Shown here in pieces: positions 1 through 7,613 of a DNA stretch of 64,000 nucleotides (position 1 is the stretch's first letter; the number at the start of each line of letters is the position of its first letter). Under the pieces are notes generated by a model that was not told the DNA's origin, did not search any database, and worked only from the letters and a program-made list of their open reading frames with translations. The translations under genes were made by a program, and so were the position numbers. Origin of the DNA: Bacteroidales bacterium UBA1410 (GTDB taxonomy: Bacteria > Bacteroidota > Bacteroidia > Bacteroidales > Dysgonomonadaceae); NCBI GenBank assembly GCA_002305015.1, contig DBPW01000043.1, positions 1 through 64,000 of the forward strand, read 5' to 3'.

Positions 1-36
1 GAAAATTATCATGTAAATTTGTATAAATAGATATTT

Positions 37-1386
37 ATGCAATTTACAGATTTTCCATTTTGTGACTCTTTGCTAGAGGGTCTGAAATCAATGAATTTTA
101 CCGAAACCACTCCTGTTCAGGAGCAAGCCATTCCTGTAATACTTGAAAAGCGAGATGCCATTGTTTGTGCCCAAACGGGTACAGGGAAGACCGCTGCTTA
201 TCTTCTCCCTTTACTTAATAATTTGCATACCGAATTACATGATGAAAATAAAATAAATGCCATTATTATGGCGCCAACACGGGAGTTGGCTCAACAGATA
301 GACCAACAACTTGAAGGGTTTGGCTATTTTACGCCTTTTTCGTCTATTGCTGTATATGGAGGTAATGACGGAAGTGCATGGGAGATTCAGAAAAAGGGGT
401 TATTGAGTGGCGCCGATATTGTTATTGCTACTCCGGGCAGACTGCTTTCACATATTAATTTGTACGACATTGATTTTTCAGGTGTAAAATACTTTGTTCT
501 CGACGAAGCAGACCGTATGCTCGATATGGGCTTTTATGACGACATCATGAAAATTGAAAAACTGTTGCCCAAAGACCGTCAAACAGTGATGTTCTCAGCT
601 ACCATGCCTCCGAAAATACGCCAATTGGCAAAAACCATTCTTCGCAATCCGGTGGAAATTTCCATAGCTGTTGCGCGACCCCCGGAAACCATTCTACAAT
701 CGGCTTATATTTGTTATGAGCCACAAAAAGCTGAACTAATTAACTACCTTTTTAAAGATAAAAAGCCGCATAAAGTCATTCTGTTTGCCGGTTCAAAGGT
801 AAAAGTAAAAGAAATTGCAAGGATGTTGAGAAAAAAGGGATTGTTGGCAGGAGAAATGCATTCTGATCTTGACCAATCGCAACGCGACCAAGTGATGCGC
901 GAATTTCGTAATGAGCGAATAGATATTTTGGTTGCAACCGATATTGTAGCTCGCGGAATCGATATTGACGATATATCGTTGGTCATTAATTTTGATGTGC
1001 CGCATGATGTGGAAGATTATGTACACCGCATAGGACGTACGGCTCGTGCAGGTGACTCAGGTATGGCCATCACCTTTGTTTCTCCACAGGAACAATATCG
1101 GTTTTCACGAATCGAAAATTTTCTTCAAAAAGATATTTATAAAATTCCTGTTCCCGCTGAGTTTGGTAGTGCGCCCGAGTATCAACCGAAAAAAGAGCGC
1201 AAGTCAACAACTTCATCCCGTTCGCAAAGAAGAAAAAAGTCAAACAATGGTTCTCGTCAGAAACGAACTTCCGTTTCAAATGTAGAAGCAAAAATAAAGG
1301 GAAACGGTGTGTCCGGTGTCGAAAGACGAAAGACCTCAGGAAAATCAAAAAGCCGGTCTAATAATAATCAAACCGGCCTTGAATAA
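37..1386 (+). CDS. DEAD-box ATP-dependent RNA helicase (RhlE-like)
   Basis: This is an RNA-dependent ATPase that unwinds short RNA duplexes, probably in ribosome assembly or RNA decay. The motifs appear in order over 449 residues: Q motif near 21-32, Walker A AQTGTGKT at 45-52, PTREL at 80-84, TPGR at 132-135, DEAD at 156-159, SAT at 187-189, and HRIGRTAR at 330-337. The last ~65 residues form a basic Lys/Arg/Ser-rich tail, typical of RhlE-type proteins, which may bind RNA. The gene converges on the oxidoreductase operon, with only 17 bp between the two stop codons, so that operon's terminator hairpin falls inside this gene's 3' end. The family is certain; the specific target is not visible. 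Confidence 0.95.
   Translation: MQFTDFPFCDSLLEGLKSMNFTETTPVQEQAIPVILEKRDAIVCAQTGTGKTAAYLLPLLNNLHTELHDENKINAIIMAPTRELAQQIDQQLEGFGYFTPFSSIAVYGGNDGSAWEIQKKGLLSGADIVIATPGRLLSHINLYDIDFSGVKYFVLDEADRMLDMGFYDDIMKIEKLLPKDRQTVMFSATMPPKIRQLAKTILRNPVEISIAVARPPETILQSAYICYEPQKAELINYLFKDKKPHKVILFAGSKVKVKEIARMLRKKGLLAGEMHSDLDQSQRDQVMREFRNERIDILVATDIVARGIDIDDISLVINFDVPHDVEDYVHRIGRTARAGDSGMAITFVSPQEQYRFSRIENFLQKDIYKIPVPAEFGSAPEYQPKKERKSTTSSRSQRRKKSNNGSRQKRTSVSNVEAKIKGNGVSGVERRKTSGKSKSRSNNNQTGLE
1340..1380 (-). terminator. Intrinsic terminator of the 2-oxoacid oxidoreductase operon
   Basis: Read on the minus strand, GCCGGT and ACCGGC form a 6-bp GC-rich stem (1352-1357 with 1372-1377) followed directly by TTTTTGATTTT. 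The hairpin lies wholly inside the 3' coding end of the convergent helicase gene. On the plus strand no T-run follows it closely. Confidence 0.6.
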
Positions 1387-1403
1387 TAGGAATATTTGTT
1401 TTT

Positions 1404-1976
1404 TTAATTCATAATTTTGTTTAATTCTGCCTTGTTTTCCAACTGAATAATTTCCATTCCTCTCAAAATAGCTTCTTTATTCATCGGCAACAAATTGTGA
1501 TATCGTTCGGGCAACGATTTTTTCAATCCTTCCATTACGTTTTCCAGCTGAACCATTGGAACAGCTTTTAGTAATCCTCCCAATACAATCATGTTGAATA
1601 CCTTATCATTATTCATGTTTACAGCTTCGTCCATCGCGTTGATTTTATAAACGTCGATATCTTTGCGTTTGGGAGGAGTATGGATTCCGTAACTGTCATA
1701 AATAATAATACCACCCGGTTTAACTTTCTCTTCGAATTTATCCAAAGAAGGTTGATTCAATACCACGGCAATATCGTACGTGTCTATGATGGGCGAACTG
1801 ATGGGTTTATCGCTCAGAATAACGGTAACATTGGCTGTACCGCCGCGTTGTTCGGGTCCGTAAGAGGGAAACCACGATACTTCCATGCCTTCCATTATTC
1901 CCGAGTAAGCGAGAATTTTACCCATTGATAATACACCTTGCCCTCCAAATCCTGAAATTACTATTTCGTGTGTCAT
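1404..1976 (-). CDS. korC: 2-oxoacid:ferredoxin oxidoreductase, gamma subunit
   Basis: This is the gamma subunit of a ferredoxin-dependent 2-oxoacid oxidoreductase, which converts a 2-oxoacid plus CoA to acyl-CoA, CO2 and reduced ferredoxin. The 190 residues match the usual size of the separate gamma chain. The N-terminus has the glycine-rich GFGGQGV motif (9-15) characteristic of this domain. It is the last gene of the operon, 13 bp after the beta subunit. The substrate could be 2-oxoglutarate or branched-chain 2-oxoacids, since annotations of Bacteroidales homologues use both kor and vor names. The motifs alone do not decide between them. Confidence 0.88.
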   Translation of the reverse strand: MTHEIVISGFGGQGVLSMGKILAYSGIMEGMEVSWFPSYGPEQRGGTANVTVILSDKPISSPIIDTYDIAVVLNQPSLDKFEEKVKPGGIIIYDSYGIHTPPKRKDIDVYKINAMDEAVNMNNDKVFNMIVLGGLLKAVPMVQLENVMEGLKKSLPERYHNLLPMNKEAILRGMEIIQLENKAELNKIMN

Positions 1977-1989
1977 TTCTTTCTATTGT

Positions 1990-2751
1990 TTATACATTTT
2001 TTAAGTCGCCTAGCGGATATGCAGGAAACATATTCTCAACCATCCAATCATTTGCTTCGACGGGTGTCATTTTCCAACCTGCATTGCAGGTAGAAACAAT
2101 TTCCACGATTGAAGTACCTTTACCCGCCATGGAATTTTCGAAAGCATGTTTAATTGCCTTTTTTGCTTTTTTCACGGCTGCAGCCGTGTGTACACTATGT
2201 CGTGTTGCAAAACAAACGCCGTCCAAGTGGATTAACATGTCGAGTATTTTTACCGGATTCCCCGTCATGCGTACATCTCGACCCCTAGGTGTGGTAGATG
2301 TTATCATATTGGGTAGGGTAGTAGGAGCCATTTGACCCCCTGTCATTCCGTAAATGCCGTTATTAATAAAAATGATAGCAATATTTTCACCTCTATTGCA
2401 GGCATGAATGGTTTCGGCTGTTCCTATAGCTGCCAAATCGCCATCGCCTTGATAAGTAAAAACCATTTTGTCGGGATTCAGCCTTTTGATAGCGGTAGCA
2501 ACTGCCGGGGCACGTCCATGAGCAGCTTCCACCCAGTCGATATCGAGATAATTATAGGCAAAGACAGCGCAACCAACAGGTGCAATACCGATGGTTTTGT
2601 CCTCAAGTCCAAGTTCCTTGATAACTTCGGCAATTAATTTGTGTACAACCCCATGCGAGCAACCCGGACAATAATGCATGAACGTGTCGTTCATTAATTC
2701 CGGTTTTTTGTAAACGATGTTTTCAGGGCTCACTATATCGTTTTTATTCAT
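1990..2751 (-). CDS. korB: 2-oxoacid:ferredoxin oxidoreductase, beta subunit (TPP-binding)
   Basis: This beta subunit binds thiamine diphosphate and carries the catalytic site. Of 253 residues, the thiamine-binding signature runs from GDGD (102-105) to the paired Asn (130-131). An N-terminal CPGC motif (28-31) precedes the conserved GCSHG-like stretch. The length fits the four-subunit form of the enzyme. It starts 5 bp after the stop codon of the tiny membrane protein gene, which suggests coupled translation, and is followed by the gamma subunit. Confidence 0.92.
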   Translation of the reverse strand: MNKNDIVSPENIVYKKPELMNDTFMHYCPGCSHGVVHKLIAEVIKELGLEDKTIGIAPVGCAVFAYNYLDIDWVEAAHGRAPAVATAIKRLNPDKMVFTYQGDGDLAAIGTAETIHACNRGENIAIIFINNGIYGMTGGQMAPTTLPNMITSTTPRGRDVRMTGNPVKILDMLIHLDGVCFATRHSVHTAAAVKKAKKAIKHAFENSMAGKGTSIVEIVSTCNAGWKMTPVEANDWMVENMFPAYPLGDLKNV

Positions 2752-2756
2752 ATTCT

Positions 2757-2918
2757 TTATTGTTTTGAAAATCGATAGATAAGATAAAGAGCTATTGCGG
2801 TGCCTCCAGCGTACCAGGTATATTTCATGTTTTTATCTGTTGCGAAATAAATGATGATGGTTGCTACAACCGCTATCATGAATACAATCATGATTATTTT
2901 ACGTATCTTGGGATCCAC
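2757..2918 (-). CDS. Tiny membrane protein encoded inside the oxidoreductase operon
   Basis: This is a 53-residue reading frame beginning with GTG, 13 bp after the alpha-subunit stop and ending 5 bp before the beta-subunit start. The predicted chain begins MDPKIRKI and has two hydrophobic segments (about residues 8-24 and 34-47). These are separated by a polar turn with ATDKNMKY, and the chain ends in RFSKQ. The fit between two subunit genes of one enzyme argues that it is real and co-translated. I do not recognise a family. It could dock the oxidoreductase or its ferredoxin at the membrane, but that is inference. The GTG start is the only in-frame one ahead of the first hydrophobic segment. 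Confidence 0.65.
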   Translation of the reverse strand: MDPKIRKIIMIVFMIAVVATIIIYFATDKNMKYTWYAGGTAIALYLIYRFSKQ

Positions 2919-2931
2919 GATTTAATTATTT

Positions 2932-4014
2932 TTATTTTGTTATTTTTTCTTTGAATGCTTCCAGCACGGCATCGGGTGTCGGCACTATTCCCCCCAACCG
3001 TCCGTAATGTTCCACTTTTACTTTTCCGTTTACGGCCAAGCGAACATCTTCAACCATTTGTCCGGCATTCAGCTCGACAACAAGCATTCCTTTTACCTTT
3101 TTGGCGTATTCCTCGATGATTTTACAGGGGAAAGGCCATAAGGTAATGGGGCGAAGCAGTCCGACTTTAAAGCCTTCTTCTCGAGCCATTTCTATAGCCT
3201 TCAAGCAAACACGTGCAGCTGAACCGAAAGCCACAAACAGGTATTCCGCGTCTTCACATTGAATTTCTTCATACCTTACTTCGTTTTTTTCTATTTCTCT
3301 GTATTTAGCCTGAAAACGCTCGTTGTTTTTCTCCATAATCACCGGATCCAGTTCGAGCGACGTGTGAATATTGGGTTTCCTTTCGGGCGTTTTTCCGAGT
3401 GCTGCCCAAGGACACTGTTCACGGATTTCCTGCTCTGTACGCCGGCGTCTGGATGGCGGCAGCGTCACTTTTTCCATCATCTGGCCAATAACTCCGTCGG
3501 TTAGAATCATTGCCGGATTGCGATATTTAAATGCGAGTCTGAAGCCGAGATCCACAAAATCGGCCATTTCCTGTACGGAATTGGGTGCTAGCGTTATGAG
3601 ACGATAATCGCCGTGTCCGCCACCTTTTACCGTTTGGAAATAATCGGATTGTGATGGTTGAATGGTGCCTAATCCCGGTCCCCCACGTTGCACGTTTACA
3701 ATTAATGCAGGTAATTCGGTACCCGCAAGGTAAGAAATTCCTTCTTGCTTGAGGCTAATGCCCGGACTTGACGATGAAGTCATCACCGCTTTCCCGCTCG
3801 CAGCTCCTCCATATACCATATTTATAGCAGCCAATTCGCTTTCCGCTTGCAATACTACCATTCCTGTGGTTTCCCACGGAGCTTCCTCCATCAAGGTTTC
3901 TATAATTTCGGACTGTGGCGTAATAGGATAGCCGAAATAACCGTCTACTCCATAACGTATTGCAGCATGAGCGATAGCTTCATTGCCTTTCATTAATACT
4001 ATTTCTTCTGACAT
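2932..4014 (-). CDS. korA: 2-oxoacid:ferredoxin oxidoreductase, alpha subunit
   Basis: This is the alpha subunit (360 residues) of the 2-oxoacid:ferredoxin oxidoreductase. It contains the pyrimidine-binding and transketolase C-terminal-like domains. The YPITPQSE motif near residues 29-36 is the family signature. The C-terminal half carries the VELNAGQM-type sequence that follows the domain II fold. It sits between the ferredoxin gene and the tiny membrane protein gene, giving the order D-A-(small)-B-C. In fermentative Bacteroidales such an enzyme can run reductively (2-oxoacid synthesis) or oxidatively; the sequence does not show which. Confidence 0.92.
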   Translation of the reverse strand: MSEEIVLMKGNEAIAHAAIRYGVDGYFGYPITPQSEIIETLMEEAPWETTGMVVLQAESELAAINMVYGGAASGKAVMTSSSSPGISLKQEGISYLAGTELPALIVNVQRGGPGLGTIQPSQSDYFQTVKGGGHGDYRLITLAPNSVQEMADFVDLGFRLAFKYRNPAMILTDGVIGQMMEKVTLPPSRRRRTEQEIREQCPWAALGKTPERKPNIHTSLELDPVIMEKNNERFQAKYREIEKNEVRYEEIQCEDAEYLFVAFGSAARVCLKAIEMAREEGFKVGLLRPITLWPFPCKIIEEYAKKVKGMLVVELNAGQMVEDVRLAVNGKVKVEHYGRLGGIVPTPDAVLEAFKEKITK

Positions 4015-4090
4015 AAATGTGATTTTACTTTTTATCGTTCAACGATTTAATTATTTATTACCGATAAATGAATAGGATACCTTTGCTTTT

Positions 4091-4321
4091 TTAAGCAAAT
4101 TTTTTTCGGTATATTGTCAGACACGCGTCAGGGCATACATATCCACAATTGGCGCAACCTGTGCAGTTATCGGGATTTTTTAAATAAACATAATGATATC
4201 CTTTATTGTTCACTTCGCGAGGTTGCAATTCCAATACATCTTCCGGACATGCTACAACACAAAGGTTGCACCCCTTGCATCGTTCTATGTCCACCTCTAC
4301 ATAACCTTTTATCTTAGCCAT
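4091..4321 (-). CDS. korD: 2x[4Fe-4S] ferredoxin, delta subunit of the 2-oxoacid oxidoreductase
   Basis: This 76-residue ferredoxin has two classical CxxCxxCxxxC clusters (Cys 15/18/21/25 and Cys 53/56/59/63), each followed by Pro. It is the first gene of the oxidoreductase operon and probably passes electrons from the TPP-bound intermediate to a soluble ferredoxin. The two cluster motifs are 28 residues apart, wider than in clostridial ferredoxins and usual for the delta subunit of KOR/VOR enzymes. A TACATTTG promoter lies about 30 bp upstream. Confidence 0.93.
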   Translation of the reverse strand: MAKIKGYVEVDIERCKGCNLCVVACPEDVLELQPREVNNKGYHYVYLKNPDNCTGCANCGYVCPDACLTIYRKKFA

Positions 4322-4351
4322 TAATTCTGATTTATTTTAATAGTTTATCTG

Positions 4352-4359
4352 CAAATGTA
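4352..4359 (-). promoter_or_regulatory. -7 promoter element of the oxidoreductase operon
   Basis: Minus-strand TACATTTG matches the Bacteroidota consensus TAnnTTTG and sits about 30 bp ahead of the ferredoxin gene. No good TTTG at -33 was seen. Confidence 0.55.
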
Positions 4360-4411
4360 GATATTTGTTTGTTGGGATTTTATTTTTTGGGCGTTATTTT
4401 TTTGAGGATAG

Positions 4412-4927
4412 CTACCATCCGAAGGCTTCACCGTTCAGCCATTTCCCCTGAACTTTCAGCACTTGTTCGATGACATCGCGTACCACTCCTTCTCCGCCTT
4501 TCTTTTTTGATATGTATTTTGCAATCTGTTTTATTTCGGGTGCAGCATCCGCAGGTGCAACAGGCAATCCCACCAGCTGCATGACTTCATAATCGGGAAT
4601 ATCGTCCCCAATGTAAACGATTTCTTCGGGCTTGTAACCCGTTTTTTCGATATAATCCCGAAAATCCAGCATCTTTATTTTCGATTTCAGATAGATATAC
4701 TTTACCCCCAATGCTTCGTATCTCCCTTTGACGGAAGGAGAATCACCACCGGTAATGATGGCAATTCCAAAACCATTTTTCATTGCTAAATTGATAGCAT
4801 AACCGTCACGAACATTAGTGGTCCTTATTGGATTGCCGTCAAGAGCAAGGGAGATGGTCTGTCGGGAAAGTACCCCGTCAACATCAAAAATAAATGTTTT
4901 TATTTTATTGAGGTCGTAATTAATCAT
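4412..4927 (-). CDS. kdsC: 3-deoxy-D-manno-octulosonate 8-phosphate phosphatase (HAD family)
   Basis: KdsC hydrolyses KDO-8-phosphate to KDO, a sugar of the lipid A inner core. The catalytic HAD motif DVDGVL starts at Asp15, with Asp17 as acid/base. A GDDIPD motif near residues 120-125 supplies the metal ligands. The protein is short (171 residues) with no cap domain, as expected for KdsC. I start at the ATG at 4927 (MINYDL), which overlaps the upstream stop by 8 bp. The frame also opens earlier at 4939 and 4957, but those starts lie deeper inside the upstream gene. Related C0 HAD phosphatases are the main alternative. Confidence 0.85.
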   Translation of the reverse strand: MINYDLNKIKTFIFDVDGVLSRQTISLALDGNPIRTTNVRDGYAINLAMKNGFGIAIITGGDSPSVKGRYEALGVKYIYLKSKIKMLDFRDYIEKTGYKPEEIVYIGDDIPDYEVMQLVGLPVAPADAAPEIKQIAKYISKKKGGEGVVRDVIEQVLKVQGKWLNGEAFGW

Positions 4928-5696
4928 TTTGTTTAGCATGTTTGTGTATACTTTCACTCAAAAGACGGTAGATACGTTTCTTTTCTTCGTCCTTGAGCAG
5001 ACCGAGATGTTTTTCCATTACACTTTTGTCGAAACGTACAGCGGGACCGGTCTGTGCATCTCGGGGAGACATTTCCGTTATTTTTTTTGCCGTTTCCGTT
5101 ATGAGCGGCTTCAATACATCAAAAGAAATGCCTTTATCTTCAAGAATATCTGCTGCAAGTGTGTACATATGGTTGGCAAAATTGCAAGCGAACACGGCCG
5201 AAAGGTGAAGATATTGACGTTTTTCGCCATTCAAATAATATACTTTTGGAGAAAGTGTTGTTGCCAATGATTCAATAATTTTGCGAGTTTCGGCATTGCT
5301 TGCTTCAATAAAGAGAGGGGTTTCGGAAAAACTAACAGAGCGGTTTTTACTGAATGTCTGTAATGGATAGATCACACCGTAATTCATGAGATAGGGAGCA
5401 AAAATATGTAGAGGCACACTTCCTGCCGTATGTATCCATATTCCGCTTGTTTTAGGCATTCGACGCAAAATTTCAGGCAAAGCATCATCTTTTACCGAAA
5501 AAATATATACGTCGGCATCGGTACGGATATTTTCGAGATCATTAGTAAAATCTGCATGAACTTCATCGGCAAGTATTTGTGCATGTTCAATAGTTCTGCT
5601 ATACACCTGAAGCACCTTGTTATCTGCTTTCAAAAAAGCTTTTGACATGTGAGTAGCTACATTTCCCGCACCAATAAATACAATGTTCGAAATCAT
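4920..5696 (-). CDS. Rossmann-fold and DUF2520 domain protein
   Basis: This 258-residue protein has an N-terminal NAD(P)-binding Rossmann fold, with the glycine motif GAGNVA at residues 9-14. It is followed by an alpha-helical C-terminal domain of the DUF2520 type, resembling 6-phosphogluconate or prephenate dehydrogenases. The reaction is unknown. It overlaps kdsC by 8 bp and follows the nitroreductase gene by 6 bp, so the three are probably co-transcribed. In Bacteroidales this pair with KdsC is often adjacent, which might hint at a cell-envelope role, but that is inference. Confidence 0.8.
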   Translation of the reverse strand: MISNIVFIGAGNVATHMSKAFLKADNKVLQVYSRTIEHAQILADEVHADFTNDLENIRTDADVYIFSVKDDALPEILRRMPKTSGIWIHTAGSVPLHIFAPYLMNYGVIYPLQTFSKNRSVSFSETPLFIEASNAETRKIIESLATTLSPKVYYLNGEKRQYLHLSAVFACNFANHMYTLAADILEDKGISFDVLKPLITETAKKITEMSPRDAQTGPAVRFDKSVMEKHLGLLKDEEKKRIYRLLSESIHKHAKQND

Positions 5697-5702
5697 ATAG
5701 GG

Positions 5703-6242
5703 TTATTCTTTCGGTTGGAAAACCTCGATATGTACTTTTTCCCACAACAAATTGTTCACATCGTGTGGATGCCGTTCTTTTTCTTTTTTCCCAAAAGCGA
5801 TGATGCATAACGGTTCCAGCGGCAACGGGATATTCAGCAGATCATTAATATATTCGCCGGAGGTGATGGTTTCTGAATAATTTCTGTTGCGCACCTGAAC
5901 CCAGCAGCTTCCAATATTCAAATCTTCTGCCTGCAACTGCATTGCAATGCCGGCGATAGCTCCGTCTTCTATCCATACATCGCTTACCAGCGGATTCCCG
6001 ACAATTACAACCGCAATTGATGCTTGAGCAATAAACGCTGCAGAAGTCGGTTTGCAATGTGAAAGTTTTTCCAACATTTGTTTATCTTCCACTACAACAA
6101 ATTCCCATGAATGATTGTTTTTCGAAGTCGGTGATAATAATGCAGCTTGAAGTATCAACCGTGTTTCTTCAGGAGTCAACGGCTCGTCGGTAAATTTTCT
6201 AACGCTTCTTCTTTTGATTAGTAAGTCTGTAAAATAACTCAT
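5703..6242 (-). CDS. Nitroreductase family FMN-dependent oxidoreductase
   Basis: This is a 179-residue member of the nitroreductase family, which uses FMN and NAD(P)H to reduce nitro groups, quinones or flavins. The N-terminal RRSVRKF motif (about residues 9-15) binds the FMN phosphate, and the SPTSKNN segment follows as usual. A C-terminal HPHD-like stretch replaces the common LGYP/RP ending. The ATG at 6242 is chosen over the longer frame start at 6284, because the predicted promoter overlaps 6284 and would put its transcript start near 6275. The physiological substrate is not evident. Confidence 0.85.
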   Translation of the reverse strand: MSYFTDLLIKRRSVRKFTDEPLTPEETRLILQAALLSPTSKNNHSWEFVVVEDKQMLEKLSHCKPTSAAFIAQASIAVVIVGNPLVSDVWIEDGAIAGIAMQLQAEDLNIGSCWVQVRNRNYSETITSGEYINDLLNIPLPLEPLCIIAFGKKEKERHPHDVNNLLWEKVHIEVFQPKE

Positions 6243-6281
6243 TGGAAAATGTTTTGATTTTTGTTCTACAAAATTTACCTG

Positions 6282-6289
6282 CAAAAGTA
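6282..6289 (-). promoter_or_regulatory. -7 promoter element of the nitroreductase-DUF2520-kdsC operon
   Basis: Minus-strand TACTTTTG fits TAnnTTTG, about 40 bp before the chosen nitroreductase start. Its position rules out the longer start at 6284. Confidence 0.5.
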
Positions 6290-6311
6290 ACGATAAAAAA
6301 ATTATATTCGT

Positions 6312-7331
6312 TTATCGAAACTTTTTTAATTCAATATCACCTAAGAGTTTGGCTTTGGTAATTGATTGAGGATTTGAAGCGTCGATATCGTATTCCGATT
6401 CGTTGGGAATGGTAAGTTCAATTCCTTCGGGAATAATATTCGGATTTTTTATTCTATCCTTGTTTTTGTAATAGATGTACACCCAAAATTCACGGTTGCC
6501 AAATTTTTCGAGAGCAATCATTCGCAATGTTTTTCCCGCTGAGAGCTTTACTTTTTCGTTTTCTTCCGGCGTTTCGGTTGTTTGTTGAAACGAGTCGGTC
6601 GGGATGGTTAAATTTGCCTGTGATGTTTTGGTTTCTATGGCTTTTGCCGATACTTTTTCAGGATTATTTTTTAGTGCTTGCTGATTTCTTTGTTCCGATA
6701 CGAAAAAAAAAATCAACACAGCTGCCACTGCGACTGTGCCTAAAATCGGCATCCAACGAGCAATTGGTTTTCTTTTCTTTTTTTTGTGTTTTTCCAGACC
6801 GGTATTTTCGGCTTTTTCCATTGCCGTTTTTTCATATGTAGTGGTTGCGGTTGTTTCTTTTTCCTCAAAGGCTTCCGGCAATTTCTCCGTTTTTTCGGCA
6901 GGTGCTTCCGCAATCTCTTCCGGTGTATTTTCGTGACCGATTTCAATCAGGATATCTTCTGATGTTTCGTCCTCTTCATTTTCAGTAACCTTAGTCAGAT
7001 TGTCAAACGAAACATCTTTGTTGAGCAATACGCATTCAAAATGAGAAAATGGTTTGTTTATCCTATTCTTTAATTCTTCTGCAGGAGAAAAACGAAGCTT
7101 TAGCCAGGTAGGAGTGTTGTTTTCTTTTGCGTTTAGTGCAGCTTCTTTAGTCGATACTTGCGTAAGGGTAAACGTGCCGAAATCCTTTATTTCCAAGAGG
7201 TCTTCGTTCAATAATATGTTGGGAATGGTGGTAAAAAATTCCTTTAGAAAAGTTTCGGCATCCTGAGTGGAGATGTCGGCATGTTTGGCCAGTAAAAGGG
7301 TTAATTGCTGCAAATTTACTTCTTCCTTCAT
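6312..7331 (-). CDS. Membrane-anchored HU-like protein with C-terminal LysM-like domain
   Basis: This 339-residue protein reads as three parts. Residues 1 to about 95 look like an HU/IHF DNA-binding fold (LEIKDFGTFTL, then a beta-arm). An acidic Glu/Thr-rich linker follows (115-180). A basic patch KHKKKKRK (181-188) stands before one hydrophobic segment (192-212), and the last ~130 residues carry a LysM-like stretch (261-312, ending GIELTIPNE). The positive patch predicts the HU end in the cytoplasm and the LysM end in the periplasm, so the protein could link DNA to the cell wall. It overlaps the preceding HU gene by ATGA. HU/LysM proteins are known as unannotated types in Bacteroidota, but I know of no assigned function. 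Confidence 0.72.
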   Translation of the reverse strand: MKEEVNLQQLTLLLAKHADISTQDAETFLKEFFTTIPNILLNEDLLEIKDFGTFTLTQVSTKEAALNAKENNTPTWLKLRFSPAEELKNRINKPFSHFECVLLNKDVSFDNLTKVTENEEDETSEDILIEIGHENTPEEIAEAPAEKTEKLPEAFEEKETTATTTYEKTAMEKAENTGLEKHKKKKRKPIARWMPILGTVAVAAVLIFFFVSEQRNQQALKNNPEKVSAKAIETKTSQANLTIPTDSFQQTTETPEENEKVKLSAGKTLRMIALEKFGNREFWVYIYYKNKDRIKNPNIIPEGIELTIPNESEYDIDASNPQSITKAKLLGDIELKKFR

Positions 7332-7612
7332 ACTTCCTTTTCTTTGATTTTTTCAATAAACGCTGAATCGGGTTTAAAAACCACTATAATTTTGGGAGGT
7401 ACCAGAAATTGTTGTTGTTCCTCCTGTTTCACAAGAATATATTCCGGTTTTTTTTCGGTATCGAAAGTACCGAAACCTTCAACGGTAATGCAAGCGCCCT
7501 CCGATAATTTGTCTTTTATGACATCCACTGCCGCAGTCAATATTTCCGAGGTTTTCGGCAGATCCAGGCTTAGTTGTTTTGACAATTCGGTAATAAAATC
7601 TTCGGTTGTCAT
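7328..7612 (-). CDS. HU-family DNA-binding protein
   Basis: This is a 94-residue small nucleoid-type protein of the HU/IHF family. The recognisable core is TVEGFGTFDT (around residues 43-52), followed by a divergent beta-arm and PDSAFIEKI at the end, where canonical HU has PGxxLKxxV. The basic arm of standard HU is replaced by Glu/Gln-rich residues, so DNA binding may differ from that of housekeeping HU. It begins 1 bp after rimO ends and overlaps the next HU/LysM gene by 4 bp. The two HU-type proteins are therefore made together and may form a heterodimer (inference). Confidence 0.8.
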   Translation of the reverse strand: MTTEDFITELSKQLSLDLPKTSEILTAAVDVIKDKLSEGACITVEGFGTFDTEKKPEYILVKQEEQQQFLVPPKIIVVFKPDSAFIEKIKEKEV

Positions 7613-7613
7613 T

